This document shows, in pieces, positions 10,366-20,841 of a stretch of 34,474 bases of DNA. The stretch comes from Bacteroidales bacterium (GTDB lineage: Bacteria; Bacteroidota; Bacteroidia; Bacteroidales; Dysgonomonadaceae). The position numbers and the translations under genes are program-made. A model generated the notes under the pieces. The model did no database searches and was not told the DNA's origin. It was given only the letters and a program-made list of their open reading frames with translations. How positions within the stretch are numbered: the first letter of the stretch is position 1; every line of letters begins with the position of its first letter. The stretch spans positions 1 to 34,474 of the forward strand of contig JAAZMQ010000125.1 of the NCBI GenBank assembly GCA_012798745.1, read 5' to 3'.

Positions 10366-10950
10366 TTATTCGTCTAACTCCAATCCTTTCAGGATATCCC
10401 ATCGTGGATCGGTTGTTTCTTGTTGATTTTCTTCGAAATCCGTATCATCTTCGACGAGCGGCTCTTTTTCTTCTTCTCCTCCTTCTTCTTCGATGGGTAT
10501 TACAGTATGTTTCCGAAGTTTTTTAGTCATTGTGCGATTGCATTTTCCGGGTTCATGCACATGTTTTATTGGGATGTTTAACGCAATGAATTCGTACAAG
10601 AACCACGCGATATTAATTTCCCCTTCTTCCTCCGGGATGACAACAATTTCGTCACTTTCTTCCGAGTATTCTTTTCCCATTTTTACAATGAGTCGGTTGT
10701 GGGTGTCGATTTCCTGATCCATTTCGTCGAGGCAACGATCGCAAGGAATTTGCACTATTCCATGAATATCGAAGTCGAATTCATAGGTTGCTGCAACCTT
10801 TCTCACTTTCAGCTCAACTTTCAGCGTTCCTTTTCTCACCTCCTCTTCATCAATTGCATCAAAGAATTTTTTATCCAAGGCAAAGGAATAGGAGTGAACT
10901 CCCGGAGAAAAGTTTTTAAGGGATATATTGTATAGACTAAATTTTGCCAC
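10366..10950 (-). CDS. DUF177 / YceD-family protein; possible GTG start at 10950, the longest ORF extends to 10977
   Basis: Position directly upstream of rpmF; IPCDRCLDEMDQEI and DPRWDILKGLE motifs. Confidence 0.88.
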   Translation of the reverse strand: MAKFSLYNISLKNFSPGVHSYSFALDKKFFDAIDEEEVRKGTLKVELKVRKVAATYEFDFDIHGIVQIPCDRCLDEMDQEIDTHNRLIVKMGKEYSEESDEIVVIPEEEGEINIAWFLYEFIALNIPIKHVHEPGKCNRTMTKKLRKHTVIPIEEEGGEEEKEPLVEDDTDFEENQQETTDPRWDILKGLELDE

Positions 10951-10974
10951 GATTGTCTCAAAAAATAAGCGGTG

Positions 10975-10982
10975 CAAAGATA
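10975..10982 (-). promoter_or_regulatory. Putative -7 box TATCTTTG for the DUF177-rpmF operon
   Basis: Exact TAnnTTTG match on the minus strand just upstream of the DUF177 gene. Confidence 0.45.
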
Positions 10983-11035
10983 CTATTTTTTCTTTACATA
11001 ATTTTTATTTTAGCTTTTATTATTATGAGTTTTGG

Positions 11036-12139
11036 TTACCGCTTGTATTTGGCGGCTGTATCAAGGACAATTTGCTGCATTTGATCGAAATTTTCTTCCA
11101 TACTCAGTAACAATTTGAATTGAGCAAGCGAACGCACCAGATTGTGATTACCATAGTTTATTTTATAATAGGTGTCGCCATCGAGATAATCGGTAAGGAA
11201 ACGCACCGTTTGCATGTATGTGAGTAATTTGGCTCCAAAAGCAAGGTTCTCGATTTCCGTGTCGGTAAGAAACTCCGAAGCTTTTTCCAAATAACCTTTT
11301 GTGTATGCTTCAAAAATATCCAAATCGATGTTTACGTTGTCGAGATTTCTGTCGTCCTCGGCTCCCGTATTTGCGCCGGTGCGGATGAAATCGCCGAAGT
11401 CGGAAAGAACATAGCCGGGCATTACCGTATCCAAGTCTACTACACACAGCACTTGATCGTTGCTGTCGAAAAGAACGTTATTCACTTTGGTGTCGCAATG
11501 GTTAATGCGTTTGGGTAGTTTTCCTTCGCGATGGAGCCGTTCGGCGCGACACATATCGTCGGCGCGGGCTTCTATTTCCTTGATCAGATCAGATACCTCC
11601 ATGACCCGTCCAACTCGGTCTCTTTTTACAGATTCTCGAAATGTTTCCAATCGTGCTTCCATATTGTGGAAGTTGGGAATGATTTCGTATAAGGGTTCAC
11701 CGGGGAGGTCAGACAGCATCCGTTGAAAATCGCCGAATGCCAGTCCGGCACGATAGGCCAACTCAGGATTGATATCGTCGTAACTTTTGCTGTCTTTGAT
11801 AAATAATGTCATTCGCCAGTAATTTCCATCGGGATCTTGGTAGTACAATTTTCCGTCGTGCGTGGGAATTAATGTCAGCACTTTTCGGTCAATGTCTGTT
11901 TCCCCTGCTTCTTCTAGTTTTTTACGAATGTGTGAAGTTACACGGAAAATATTGTTTTGTAATTGATCTACATTTTTGAAAATAGAGTGGTTGATCCGTT
12001 GCAGAACATATTCGTCGTTGCCGTTGATTACTTTAAACGAATCGTTAATATGACCTGCTCCCAGTGGTTTAATCTCAATCGTATCGATGGGAGTAATAAA
12101 ATGGGATACAACTTCTACTAATTTCTGATTGTCTTGCAT
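11036..12139 (-). CDS. APH-fold sugar kinase, probably N-acetylhexosamine 1-kinase (NahK)-like
   Basis: INHCDTKVNNVLFD...VLCVVDLDTVMPGYVLSDFGDFIRTGANTG kinase motifs; GAGHINDSFKV N-lobe. Confidence 0.78.
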   Translation of the reverse strand: MQDNQKLVEVVSHFITPIDTIEIKPLGAGHINDSFKVINGNDEYVLQRINHSIFKNVDQLQNNIFRVTSHIRKKLEEAGETDIDRKVLTLIPTHDGKLYYQDPDGNYWRMTLFIKDSKSYDDINPELAYRAGLAFGDFQRMLSDLPGEPLYEIIPNFHNMEARLETFRESVKRDRVGRVMEVSDLIKEIEARADDMCRAERLHREGKLPKRINHCDTKVNNVLFDSNDQVLCVVDLDTVMPGYVLSDFGDFIRTGANTGAEDDRNLDNVNIDLDIFEAYTKGYLEKASEFLTDTEIENLAFGAKLLTYMQTVRFLTDYLDGDTYYKINYGNHNLVRSLAQFKLLLSMEENFDQMQQIVLDTAAKYKR

Positions 12140-12171
12140 GGGAATGTATGTTTTTTTAATTGTTAAGTATA

Positions 12172-12822
12172 TTATTCCAATTCGAGTAATCCAAAAAATG
12201 AAGGAACGTGAAAGTCGGGTTCAGGTGTAGCAATTGGGTTCCAGCTCAGGTAGTGAGGCTCTTCTGTTTTGTCGCCACATTTATAAAAATTGGCCTTGAT
12301 TTTTTTTCCCGAGAGGGTTTCTTCAGCTGAAAATCCCATTGTTTGTTTGGGAATTTCGAGGTACAATGTCCAGTCACTTACTTCTTTTTCCCCTTCGTAG
12401 CGGTGCTGTATGGAAGAAAATCTTATGATACTTGCCATTTCATTCGGCGACAATTTTTTTTCCTTTTCACGGGTTTCATGTACAGCTGCCAGTAATACGC
12501 CGTTAGCATTACATTCAAAATTTCGGTATGTTTTTTCGTCTTGACGTTGCATGAAAAATTCTACGCAGCTATCTTCCCACACCGGCATGAAGTCTTTATT
12601 GTTAACTGTTCTCAAGATCTCTCCTTTCACATGATAAAGCAGATACAGATAATTGTTATCGTGCGCTGCGCGAACGGTAACGGGCAGATATTTCGGGAAA
12701 GCCTCTTTCCAATTGACTTGATCAATTGCAGCTTCGGCACCCGCTTCATTAAGATACTGAATTCGGTCAAAAAGCGTTTCGTAATGCGAAATGTTTTGTA
12801 GAGGAACTTTCAGCGTTTTCAT
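12172..12822 (-). CDS. CBM9-like carbohydrate-binding domain protein
   Basis: AAHDNNYLYLLYHVKGEILR...VWEDSCVEFFMQ and YLSWNPI...PDFHVPSFFG pattern. Confidence 0.75.
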   Translation of the reverse strand: MKTLKVPLQNISHYETLFDRIQYLNEAGAEAAIDQVNWKEAFPKYLPVTVRAAHDNNYLYLLYHVKGEILRTVNNKDFMPVWEDSCVEFFMQRQDEKTYRNFECNANGVLLAAVHETREKEKKLSPNEMASIIRFSSIQHRYEGEKEVSDWTLYLEIPKQTMGFSAEETLSGKKIKANFYKCGDKTEEPHYLSWNPIATPEPDFHVPSFFGLLELE

Positions 12823-12915
12823 TTAAATAAGTTTGTATTTAAGCGTGTTCATTTGTTTCAGTTGCACAAAAATAAGCAATTTCAAATAAAAAATAAAACT
12901 ATCGTTATGGAACGA

Positions 12916-15606
12916 TTATTTTTTTCTTCGGGCCATTTCTTTTATTTCTGTGTTGAGATGATCTTCTTTCAGTAAATTATCCAAGGGAATATGCATGCGG
13001 TATCGCCAGTAATGTTTTGGGTTTGCCGGAATGTTGATACGTTCGGCATATGGATCGGGATAACGGAGATTACCATCGATCGTCATCCAGTCTTGCCACG
13101 GTATGATTACCCACAGCGATGATGATTGAAGGTGCAATTCCAAAATTTCGCGGCACAACTGTGGTGTACATTCATCGGGAGCCTCGCCCTCATGACCAAG
13201 AACATGGTTGTAATAGTACTGCGTTAATTCCTTGTTCTCTTCCCACCATGCCCGTATGGGTGACATATCGTGGGTGGATGTGGTACAAACCGAGAGGTAG
13301 GGCAGACGGCTGAGATCGGCAAAAAGCACGAAAGGTGTTTTCGGCATCCGTTGAATTTCGAGACTCAATATTTGTAATTCCTGCATCACAGTTGGGACGC
13401 ATTGAGGAACCATTCCCAGGTCTTCGCCGCAAGCCATCATTGATGTGGTGGAGATAAGCGGAGGAAGTTTTTTCATTGCCTGCTCGCGCCAAAATTCATT
13501 GTGTTTGTTGTAAAAAAAATCGTCGTAAAGCCGATTGAATGCTTGTTTTACCGAATCATCGAGATAACGATACGAGTAGGTAAATTGTGCTGCAATTCGT
13601 GGATGAAATTTGTTTTGTTCCATGCGGTCTTTTACGAACAATACTTCGGTGCACAATTCCATCAGTCCTTTTCTGATCCGATTGTTTTTTACGTCGGTTT
13701 TATCCTTAAATAAATTTTTTATTTTCACTTGAGTATTGCAAAACGGCTTCAATTGGTACCGTTCTTTTTCGATGCTGTCCAAATAAAGCCGAATGACTTC
13801 CTTTGTGTATGTTCCAAAAAGAACCGGAAGAAAATTTTCGTGGATAAAAGGTTTTACCATTCTCTCTTCATCGAAAGGGATTCCTGCTGCAACGAGTTCT
13901 TCGGGAGTGTAGGGAAGGGCAGGACTAAATTGTCCGAGTAATCCTTGAACGGCATCGATAGGTATTTCCCATATACGGAAAAAACCAAGAATGTGATCGA
14001 TGCGGTATGCATCAAAGTAGTATGCCATTTTTTGAAAACGTCGTTTCCACCATGCATAATTTTCTTTCTCCATTGCATGCCAATTGTAGGTGGGGAAACC
14101 CCAGTTTTGTCCGAATACCGAAAAAGCATCGGGTGGGGCACCCATTTGTGCATCTAGATTGAATAATTCGGGATTTGTCCATACATCCACGCTGTGGCGA
14201 TTGACGCCGATAGGAATATCGCCCTTCAAAGCCACACCCTTTTCGTGAGCATATTCTTTTATTTTGGAAAGCTGACAATGGAGTAAATATTGCATGAAAC
14301 TGTAGAAATTGGTTTCCTGCTTAGCGATTTTATCCTTTTTCAATATGTGCCGGAGTTGCGCTTTATCATAGTGTGCAAATTCTCCCCACTCTTCGAAATG
14401 CGTTGTATTGTTTTTATCCCGTAAATAACAAAAGTAGCAATAAGGGAAAAGCCAGGACTCGTTTTCCTTGCAAAATGCGAGATATGCTGCTGAATTGAGG
14501 ATGTTCTCCGCTTCCTGATCAAATAAATCGCGGCAGTATTTTAGTTTCAGGTGCAAAGCCTTTTCATAATCGACACTTTTCAGATCGTTTAGTTTTTTTG
14601 CTTCCGACAAATATGCTGCCTGCTTTTGGGAATCTTTAAGCGGAAAATCGTTAAGACCAAGATAAATGGGATGCAGTGCAAAAACGGAAATCGCCGAATA
14701 GGGATACGAGTCGCGCCAGGTTTTGGTGGTGGTAGTATCGTTTATCGGCAGAAGCTGGACAATGTGTTGTCCGGTAGTTGCTGCCCAGTTGATCATTTTT
14801 TTCAGGTCGTTGAAATCGCCTATCCCATAACTTTCATCCGAACGAAGCGAAAAAACGGGTATGGCAACTCCGCACCCTTTCCACACATAGTAAGCATATC
14901 GGAAAGGGATGGCCATTTCAATATACATCACTTCATCTTTCTCTTCCTTTTGAAAATTCGGAAAATTCAGTATGCGATTATCGCCATCTTCCCACCGGAT
15001 TGCTTTTTTTGTGGGAGCGTCGATGATGACGAATTTATAGTCCGTTGGAGGATGTATTTTGTCGGCATCCAATACAATCTCCCACTCTCCCTTACCCACA
15101 TAAGTCAACGGCAGCGCTTTGGCCAAATCCCAATTGCCCAATTCTTCGCTTTCTCCACTGATAACCAGTTGCATGTTTTTCTCCACATAAGGACAAAGTA
15201 CGTTGAGCAATATATTGCCGTTTTTGTATGCAGATGTGGAATTGTTTTTTTTGTGGGCAAACACGCTTTCGATGAAAACCGATGAATAGAGGTATTGGTG
15301 AGCAGGTTTATCTTTCCAGTAATCTTTAATGGAGAATGCTTTCTTGTTTCCGGTTTTTAGCATGCGGCATTTTCCCCATTCGCGGCGAACAGTAGTTTCT
15401 CCTTCTCTAATGAAATAGTAATACTCGATCGCTTTTGTTTTTTTCAGTGTAATTTGTGCACCCCAATTGTGGCCGTCTGCTGTGGATAATTCGAGTGCTT
15501 TATTTTCATCTCCTTTTCCCAGTTCGGGGATAGATCCGCAGATACACACCTGCTGTCCCCAGCGGGTATAGTACTCTATGTTAAAGTTTATACGGATTAT
15601 CGACAT
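12916..15606 (-). CDS. malQ: 4-alpha-glucanotransferase (GH77) with N-terminal CBM20-like starch-binding domains
   Basis: SYGIGDFNDLKKMINWAATTGQHIVQLLPINDT, GDIPIGVNRHSVDVW, YFDAYRIDHILGFFRIWEIP, CGEDLGMVPQCVP; two N-terminal starch-binding-like segments (QVCICGSIPELGKGDENKA; MQLVISGESEELGNWDLAKALPL). Confidence 0.93.
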   Translation of the reverse strand: MSIIRINFNIEYYTRWGQQVCICGSIPELGKGDENKALELSTADGHNWGAQITLKKTKAIEYYYFIREGETTVRREWGKCRMLKTGNKKAFSIKDYWKDKPAHQYLYSSVFIESVFAHKKNNSTSAYKNGNILLNVLCPYVEKNMQLVISGESEELGNWDLAKALPLTYVGKGEWEIVLDADKIHPPTDYKFVIIDAPTKKAIRWEDGDNRILNFPNFQKEEKDEVMYIEMAIPFRYAYYVWKGCGVAIPVFSLRSDESYGIGDFNDLKKMINWAATTGQHIVQLLPINDTTTTKTWRDSYPYSAISVFALHPIYLGLNDFPLKDSQKQAAYLSEAKKLNDLKSVDYEKALHLKLKYCRDLFDQEAENILNSAAYLAFCKENESWLFPYCYFCYLRDKNNTTHFEEWGEFAHYDKAQLRHILKKDKIAKQETNFYSFMQYLLHCQLSKIKEYAHEKGVALKGDIPIGVNRHSVDVWTNPELFNLDAQMGAPPDAFSVFGQNWGFPTYNWHAMEKENYAWWKRRFQKMAYYFDAYRIDHILGFFRIWEIPIDAVQGLLGQFSPALPYTPEELVAAGIPFDEERMVKPFIHENFLPVLFGTYTKEVIRLYLDSIEKERYQLKPFCNTQVKIKNLFKDKTDVKNNRIRKGLMELCTEVLFVKDRMEQNKFHPRIAAQFTYSYRYLDDSVKQAFNRLYDDFFYNKHNEFWREQAMKKLPPLISTTSMMACGEDLGMVPQCVPTVMQELQILSLEIQRMPKTPFVLFADLSRLPYLSVCTTSTHDMSPIRAWWEENKELTQYYYNHVLGHEGEAPDECTPQLCREILELHLQSSSLWVIIPWQDWMTIDGNLRYPDPYAERINIPANPKHYWRYRMHIPLDNLLKEDHLNTEIKEMARRKK

Positions 15607-15728
15607 AGATAAATTGTAAATAAATGAATCACAACAAAGCTACATTATTTTTTTGATTCGAGGTGCACAATACCGCTGTTTTTTACTGAGACGACATTGC
15701 GATCGATTATAAAATCACGAATGATTTT

Positions 15729-17399
15729 TTACAGAAAAATAAGAATCATGAGTTGTGCCGTAATCACACGCAGAAACATAACCAATGGATAAACCGTTGC
15801 ATAACTTACCGCCGGTACATCGTTTCCTGCCACAGCATTCGAATAGGACAAAGCAGGGGGATCGGTCATACTTCCCGAAATCAACCCCATCAATGTAAAA
15901 TAATTCAACTTAAAACCTTTACGTCCGATAATGCCGACAATAAACAACGGAACCATTGTAATGATTACTCCATACCCTATCCATTTGTAACCACCATTTA
16001 CTATAGTTTCCACAAACCCTTCGCCGGCGCTAAGCCCCACACAGGCGAGAAATATAGCGATGCCGATTTCGCGCAACATCAGGTTGGCGCTCATGGTTGT
16101 ATAGGTGACAAGTTTAAATTTCGGGCCAAATTTGCTAAGAAGAATAGAAACAATCAATGGTCCTCCGGCAAGGCCGAGTTTGACCGGTTGAGGGATTCCG
16201 GGAATCATGAAAGGGATACTACCAAGAAGAACACCCAGAGCGATACCGATAAAAATGGCAACCAGGTTAGGTTCTCTTAACCGCTTCAGCGAATTTCCCA
16301 ATAGTTGTTCTACATTGGCAATAGCTGCTTCAGAACCCACCACGGTTACACGGTCTCCCAACTGCAATCGCAATCCTGCATCGGCAACCAAGTCTACTCC
16401 TGCTCTGTTGACGCGTGTGATATTTACTCCGTATATATTTCTGAGTTGAAGCTGTCCGATAGACTTGCCATTGATTTCCGGTTTGGTAATGACGATTCTG
16501 CGAGAAACCAATTGAGAATCCAGTTTATCCCACTCACTTTTGCCCATATCGATTCGTTTCCCGATAAAAGCTTCAATGACGCCGATGTTTTTTAAATTGG
16601 AAACAATCAACACTTTATCGTTTTCGAAGAGACGGGTGTCGGGTCGGGGAATTTCCAATGCTTCTGTGTCGGCGTGCAATACACGAGAAATAACGAATTC
16701 GCAGTCGATGAGACGCTTTATCTCTTGAATGGTTTTTCCGAAAATAGCAGGATTCTGTACTTGCAGAGAAAACATACGGGCTTCGGTCAGTTTCGAAGCG
16801 TTTATGTCCTCGAGCTCTTTGCTCTCTTTCTCAAAGTCAATGCGAAACAAATACCTTAAAATGATTAATGTTAAAATGATACCTACAACTCCCAGTGGAT
16901 AGGCCACGGCATATCCCATTGCGATGGAAGGATCGTGTTGGCCTGTCATGTCGAAATAGGTTTGTTGTGCCGCTCCGAGTCCGGGAGTATTGGTAACGGC
17001 ACCCGAAAGAATGCCCACCATAGTAGGAATAGGTACACCGGTTATCAAATGAATGACATAAGCTGTGATTACTCCCAAGAAAACAATCGCTGTTGCAAGC
17101 AGATTAAGCGTTAACCCTTCTTGTTTGAAAGACGAAAAAAAGCTGGGCCCTACTTGCATTCCTATGGAGTAAATAAACAGAATTAATCCGAATTCTTTTA
17201 AAAACTGAAGAACATTTTCATCGATTCCTAAACCGAGATGCCCAAAGAAAATGCCAATGAACAAAATCCATGTTATTCCTAGCGATACGCCGAAAATTTT
17301 TACTTTACCTAGTAAAATGCCTATCGAAATTGCCAGTGCCAATATAAGAATTGAATGCGCAACCCCGGTTCCGAAAATCAGTTCATGTAACCATTCCAT
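15729..17399 (-). CDS. Putative transporter of the AspT/YidE/YbjL family with central TrkA-C domains
   Basis: Duplicated membrane halves ([19 protein letters not shown] and [19 protein letters not shown]) with two central RCK_C-like segments. Confidence 0.9.
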   Translation of the reverse strand: MEWLHELIFGTGVAHSILILALAISIGILLGKVKIFGVSLGITWILFIGIFFGHLGLGIDENVLQFLKEFGLILFIYSIGMQVGPSFFSSFKQEGLTLNLLATAIVFLGVITAYVIHLITGVPIPTMVGILSGAVTNTPGLGAAQQTYFDMTGQHDPSIAMGYAVAYPLGVVGIILTLIILRYLFRIDFEKESKELEDINASKLTEARMFSLQVQNPAIFGKTIQEIKRLIDCEFVISRVLHADTEALEIPRPDTRLFENDKVLIVSNLKNIGVIEAFIGKRIDMGKSEWDKLDSQLVSRRIVITKPEINGKSIGQLQLRNIYGVNITRVNRAGVDLVADAGLRLQLGDRVTVVGSEAAIANVEQLLGNSLKRLREPNLVAIFIGIALGVLLGSIPFMIPGIPQPVKLGLAGGPLIVSILLSKFGPKFKLVTYTTMSANLMLREIGIAIFLACVGLSAGEGFVETIVNGGYKWIGYGVIITMVPLFIVGIIGRKGFKLNYFTLMGLISGSMTDPPALSYSNAVAGNDVPAVSYATVYPLVMFLRVITAQLMILIFL

Positions 17400-17496
17400 A
17401 TAATAAATATAATAAAAGAAAATTTATAACCTAAAATAAAATACTTGGGTGTTATCTTGCAGATGTGCTGCTCTTTTTGTTTTTTATCCTAAGTTG

Positions 17497-17504
17497 CAAA
17501 GATA
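17497..17504 (-). promoter_or_regulatory. Putative -7 box TATCTTTG for the transporter gene
   Basis: Exact match on the minus strand in the divergent intergenic region. Confidence 0.4.
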
Positions 17505-17526
17505 ACATTTATTTCATGAATTTCTC

Positions 17527-17534
17527 TATCTTTG
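17527..17534 (+). promoter_or_regulatory. Putative -7 box TATCTTTG for the GH51 gene
   Basis: Exact match on the + strand, about 70 bp upstream of the GH51 ATG. Confidence 0.4.
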
Positions 17535-17602
17535 TGAAACGGGTGGAAGAATTTACCGATAGAAATAGAAAAATAGGAGATTACTGATCAATTATTTTCA
17601 AG

Positions 17603-19591
17603 ATGAGAAATTACAAAAAATTATTCGTTATTTTATTGAATGTTATATTTGCATATTCGCTTTATGCTCAAACCAACGAAATGGTTGTTCGAACCAATAA
17701 ATCCGGCGCCGAGATTCAACCTACCATGTACGGTCTTTTCTTTGAAGACATCAATTATGGAGCTGATGGAGGATTGTATGCCGAATTAGTTAAAAATCGT
17801 TCCTTTGAGTTTCCTGACCCTCTGATGGGATGGAAGCCGTTTGGTAAGGTGTTTGTTCGTAACGATGGGCCTTTTGAAAGGAATCCGCATTACGTAAGAT
17901 TGGAATATGCAGCTCATCCGCATAAACATACGGGATTGGATAACGAAGGTTATTTCGGGATTGGCGTTAAACAGGGTGAAGAATACCGTTTTTCGGTGTG
18001 GGCTCGAACGGTAGATGATGCAAAAAATGCAAAAATCAGGGTCGAACTGGTAGATGTTTCTTCCAATGGTGAACGACAGGCTTTTGCTTCGCAAGAACTT
18101 ACGATAAATTCTTCGGAATGGGAAAAATATCGGGTCATTTTGAAACCCGATAAAACGTTTGGTAAATCCGTTTTGCGAATTTTTTTGACTTCACGTGAGG
18201 GGGTCGATTTGGAACATGTTTCGCTCTTTCCCGTAGATACATGGAAAGGTCATGAAAATGGACTTCGCAAGGATTTGGCTCAGGCACTTTACGACATGCA
18301 TCCCGGTGTTTTTCGTTTTCCGGGCGGGTGTATTGTCGAGGGAACCGATTTGGCAACCCGGTACAACTGGAAAAACAGTGTGGGTCCTGTAGAAAACCGA
18401 CCGTTGAACGAAAACCGTTGGCAATATACCTTTACCCATCGTTTCTACCCCGATTACTATCAGAGTTACGGTCTCGGGTTTTATGAATATTTTCTTTTAA
18501 GCGAAGAAATCGGCGCTGAACCTCTTCCGGTGGTCAGTTGCGGTCTTGCATGTCAGTTTCAAAACGATGATCCGGCAGCCCATGTATCTGTGAGCGAGTT
18601 GGGAAGCTACATTCAGGATGCGCTGGATCTGATTGAATTTGCCAATGGCGATACCACGACCACATGGGGCAAATTACGCGCAGAGATGGGTCATCCCGCT
18701 CCGTTTCATCTGAAATTTATCGGTATAGGCAACGAACAGTGGGGACCCGAGTATCCCGAACGGCTCGAGTCTTTTGTCAAGGCCATTCGTAAGGCTTATC
18801 CCGACATAAAAATCATTGGTAGTTCGGGTCCTTCATCCGAAGGGGAACAATTTGAATACCTTTGGCCTGAGATGAAACGTATCAACGTGGATTTGGTGGA
18901 TGAACATTTTTATCGCCCCGAAAGCTGGTTCCTAAAACAAGGTTCACGCTACGATAATTATGACCGCAAAGGGCCTAAGGTTTTTGCAGGGGAATATGCG
19001 TGTCACGGTGAAGGCAAGAAATGGAACCATTTTTATACCTCCCTGCTCGAAGCTGCTTTCATGACCGGAATGGAACGCAATGCCGATGTAGTACACATGG
19101 CAACCTATGCTCCTCTTTTTGCTCATACAGAAGGTTGGCAATGGCGGCCGGATCTGATCTGGTTCGATAATTTACGCTCGATGAAAACGGTCAGTTATTA
19201 CGTGCAGCAGCTTTATTCGCTGAATAAAGGTACGCACGTGCTTCCACTTACCATGAATAACCGTCCGGTGGCAGGGGCTGATGGACAAAACGGCTTGTTT
19301 GCGAGTGCCGTATGGGATAAAAACCAACAGCAGGTGATTGTGAAAATTGTGAATACTTCGGAAAAGGAACAGCCGGTTAAACTGAATTTCAGCGGATTGA
19401 AGAAATCCGAAAAATTAACCGACGGAAAACTCATCACGTTGAAGTCGGACGATTTGGATGCCAAAAATACCTTGGAAAATCCTTTCCTTATTGTTCCGGA
19501 AGAAAAAGATGTTTCCGTTGAAGGAAATGTGTTGGAATCGCATATCGAGCCCTATTCGTTTTACATTTATGAATTTGTGTTAAGCCGATAA
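17603..19591 (+). CDS. Alpha-L-arabinofuranosidase, GH51 family, secreted
   Basis: Signal peptide; PTMYGLFFEDINYGADGGLYAELVKNRSFEF, FRFPGGCIVEG, FIGIGNEQWGPEY, VDEHFYRPESWF. Confidence 0.95.
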   Translation: MRNYKKLFVILLNVIFAYSLYAQTNEMVVRTNKSGAEIQPTMYGLFFEDINYGADGGLYAELVKNRSFEFPDPLMGWKPFGKVFVRNDGPFERNPHYVRLEYAAHPHKHTGLDNEGYFGIGVKQGEEYRFSVWARTVDDAKNAKIRVELVDVSSNGERQAFASQELTINSSEWEKYRVILKPDKTFGKSVLRIFLTSREGVDLEHVSLFPVDTWKGHENGLRKDLAQALYDMHPGVFRFPGGCIVEGTDLATRYNWKNSVGPVENRPLNENRWQYTFTHRFYPDYYQSYGLGFYEYFLLSEEIGAEPLPVVSCGLACQFQNDDPAAHVSVSELGSYIQDALDLIEFANGDTTTTWGKLRAEMGHPAPFHLKFIGIGNEQWGPEYPERLESFVKAIRKAYPDIKIIGSSGPSSEGEQFEYLWPEMKRINVDLVDEHFYRPESWFLKQGSRYDNYDRKGPKVFAGEYACHGEGKKWNHFYTSLLEAAFMTGMERNADVVHMATYAPLFAHTEGWQWRPDLIWFDNLRSMKTVSYYVQQLYSLNKGTHVLPLTMNNRPVAGADGQNGLFASAVWDKNQQQVIVKIVNTSEKEQPVKLNFSGLKKSEKLTDGKLITLKSDDLDAKNTLENPFLIVPEEKDVSVEGNVLESHIEPYSFYIYEFVLSR

Positions 19592-19598
19592 CCTGTTT

Positions 19599-19648
19599 TA
19601 TCTGTATTTAGCAGCATGAGATATATTAAATAATACTAAATACAGGTA
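19599..19648. repeat. Inverted repeat TATCTGTATTTAG / CTAAATACAGGTA (13-bp arms with one wobble, 24-nt loop)
   Basis: Read directly from sequence; starts 8 bp after the GH51 stop. Confidence 0.8.
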
Positions 19649-19672
19649 AAAAGAATTATTTTTACATTAAAT

Positions 19673-19696
19673 CCTATTATTTGTGAAAATAATAGG
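19673..19696. repeat. Perfect inverted repeat CCTATTATTT-gtga-AAATAATAGG upstream of the fimbrial locus
   Basis: 10/10 bp arms with a 4-nt loop, directly before TACGTTTG (19698-19705). Confidence 0.85.
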
Positions 19697-19709
19697 GTAC
19701 GTTTGTACT

Positions 19710-19740
19710 ATCAAAACATCGATTGGGAAAGGGTTTTGAT
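19710..19740. repeat. Inverted repeat ATCAAAAC / GTTTTGAT in the fimbrial leader
   Basis: 8/8 bp arms with a 15-nt loop. Confidence 0.75.
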
Positions 19741-19781
19741 TTATCTTAGTTTTTTCATGTAACGAACACAATTTATAATTA

Positions 19782-20804
19782 ATGATAAAACGGACAATTT
19801 ATACTCAATCGCATCAGTTATTTGTTTTTTTATTATTGCCTCTTCTGTTGGGGTTTGGGAGTTGCAACACCGATGGTGAAAAGGTAGATAATTTATCGAT
19901 TTATGTTCGTTATTGTCGGGAGACATTCAAAGACGATTTTCAACGGTACATTACCCAAATCCGGTATTTACTCTTCGATGAAGACGGAGTTTTGCAACAC
20001 GTTTCATCGCTGCAACGTGGAGTAAATCCCGATCTTCAACATCTTTCACCCGCATTGCCTTACGGTCGTTATACCTTGATTGCAATTGGCAATTATGATG
20101 AGCACACAGCATGCGATTATGAAGTGGGTGCTACTCGTTTGGAGGAGCTGACGTTGGCAATTCGTCTTCAGCAGCCGGACGTTCTGCAAGGCGATTGCGA
20201 TCCGATATACTGGGGAATACTTCCTTTTGAATATACCGCAAATAAAGCGAATGACTATATCTGCGACATGAGCAATATTCATTGTCGGTTGCGCGTTACT
20301 GTGAGATGGGCAAATCATTTGCCCGAATATCGACAAGGATATTCGTTGCATCTCTATAATGTACCCGGCGTGTACGGCTTATCACCCGCATATCGCATAA
20401 AACTTTTGTCCGATGCGAATGCCGATCCTTATGACAGTACACTGTCGCAAATTGTCCACAGTTTTCCGGAAACCGACGATACACGTTTGCTTCATCACGG
20501 CAAAAAGGTCGATATGTATTATGCAGAACTCGATGCCGAATTTGTCACCTATCGTTATACGGATGACCGGATACCTTCTTTCCGCATGTATCACGGGGAA
20601 GAGGCCATGATGAAAGAAATTGACCTGACGCGATTTTTTCGCATTCAAGGATGGCAACCTTCGCGTATTGCAGAGCAAAATTTCCATGTGTTGGTGGTCA
20701 TCCATCCGCAAACAGATAAAGTCACCGTTTCTTCTTTTCCGCAATCGGATGTGGCGGGTTGGCACGACGGCGGATCCATCTCGGTAAATAGACAATGGGA
20801 ATAA
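19782..20804 (+). CDS. FimB/Mfa2-family fimbrial anchor lipoprotein
   Basis: Lipoprotein signal LLLGFGSC; LSIYVRYC...ITQIRYLLFDEDGVLQ...LPYGRYTLIAIGN...CRLRVTVRW pattern. Confidence 0.85.
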   Translation: MIKRTIYTQSHQLFVFLLLPLLLGFGSCNTDGEKVDNLSIYVRYCRETFKDDFQRYITQIRYLLFDEDGVLQHVSSLQRGVNPDLQHLSPALPYGRYTLIAIGNYDEHTACDYEVGATRLEELTLAIRLQQPDVLQGDCDPIYWGILPFEYTANKANDYICDMSNIHCRLRVTVRWANHLPEYRQGYSLHLYNVPGVYGLSPAYRIKLLSDANADPYDSTLSQIVHSFPETDDTRLLHHGKKVDMYYAELDAEFVTYRYTDDRIPSFRMYHGEEAMMKEIDLTRFFRIQGWQPSRIAEQNFHVLVVIHPQTDKVTVSSFPQSDVAGWHDGGSISVNRQWE

Positions 20805-20841
20805 TTTATAAATCAATGATATGGTTAAAAAGTTGGTTCTT

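Noticed and set aside
19599-19740. Invertible (phase-variable) fimbrial promoter
   Set aside because: The repeats form separate short-loop hairpins; no pair of matching inverted arms flanks a promoter-sized segment and no invertase gene is in the window.
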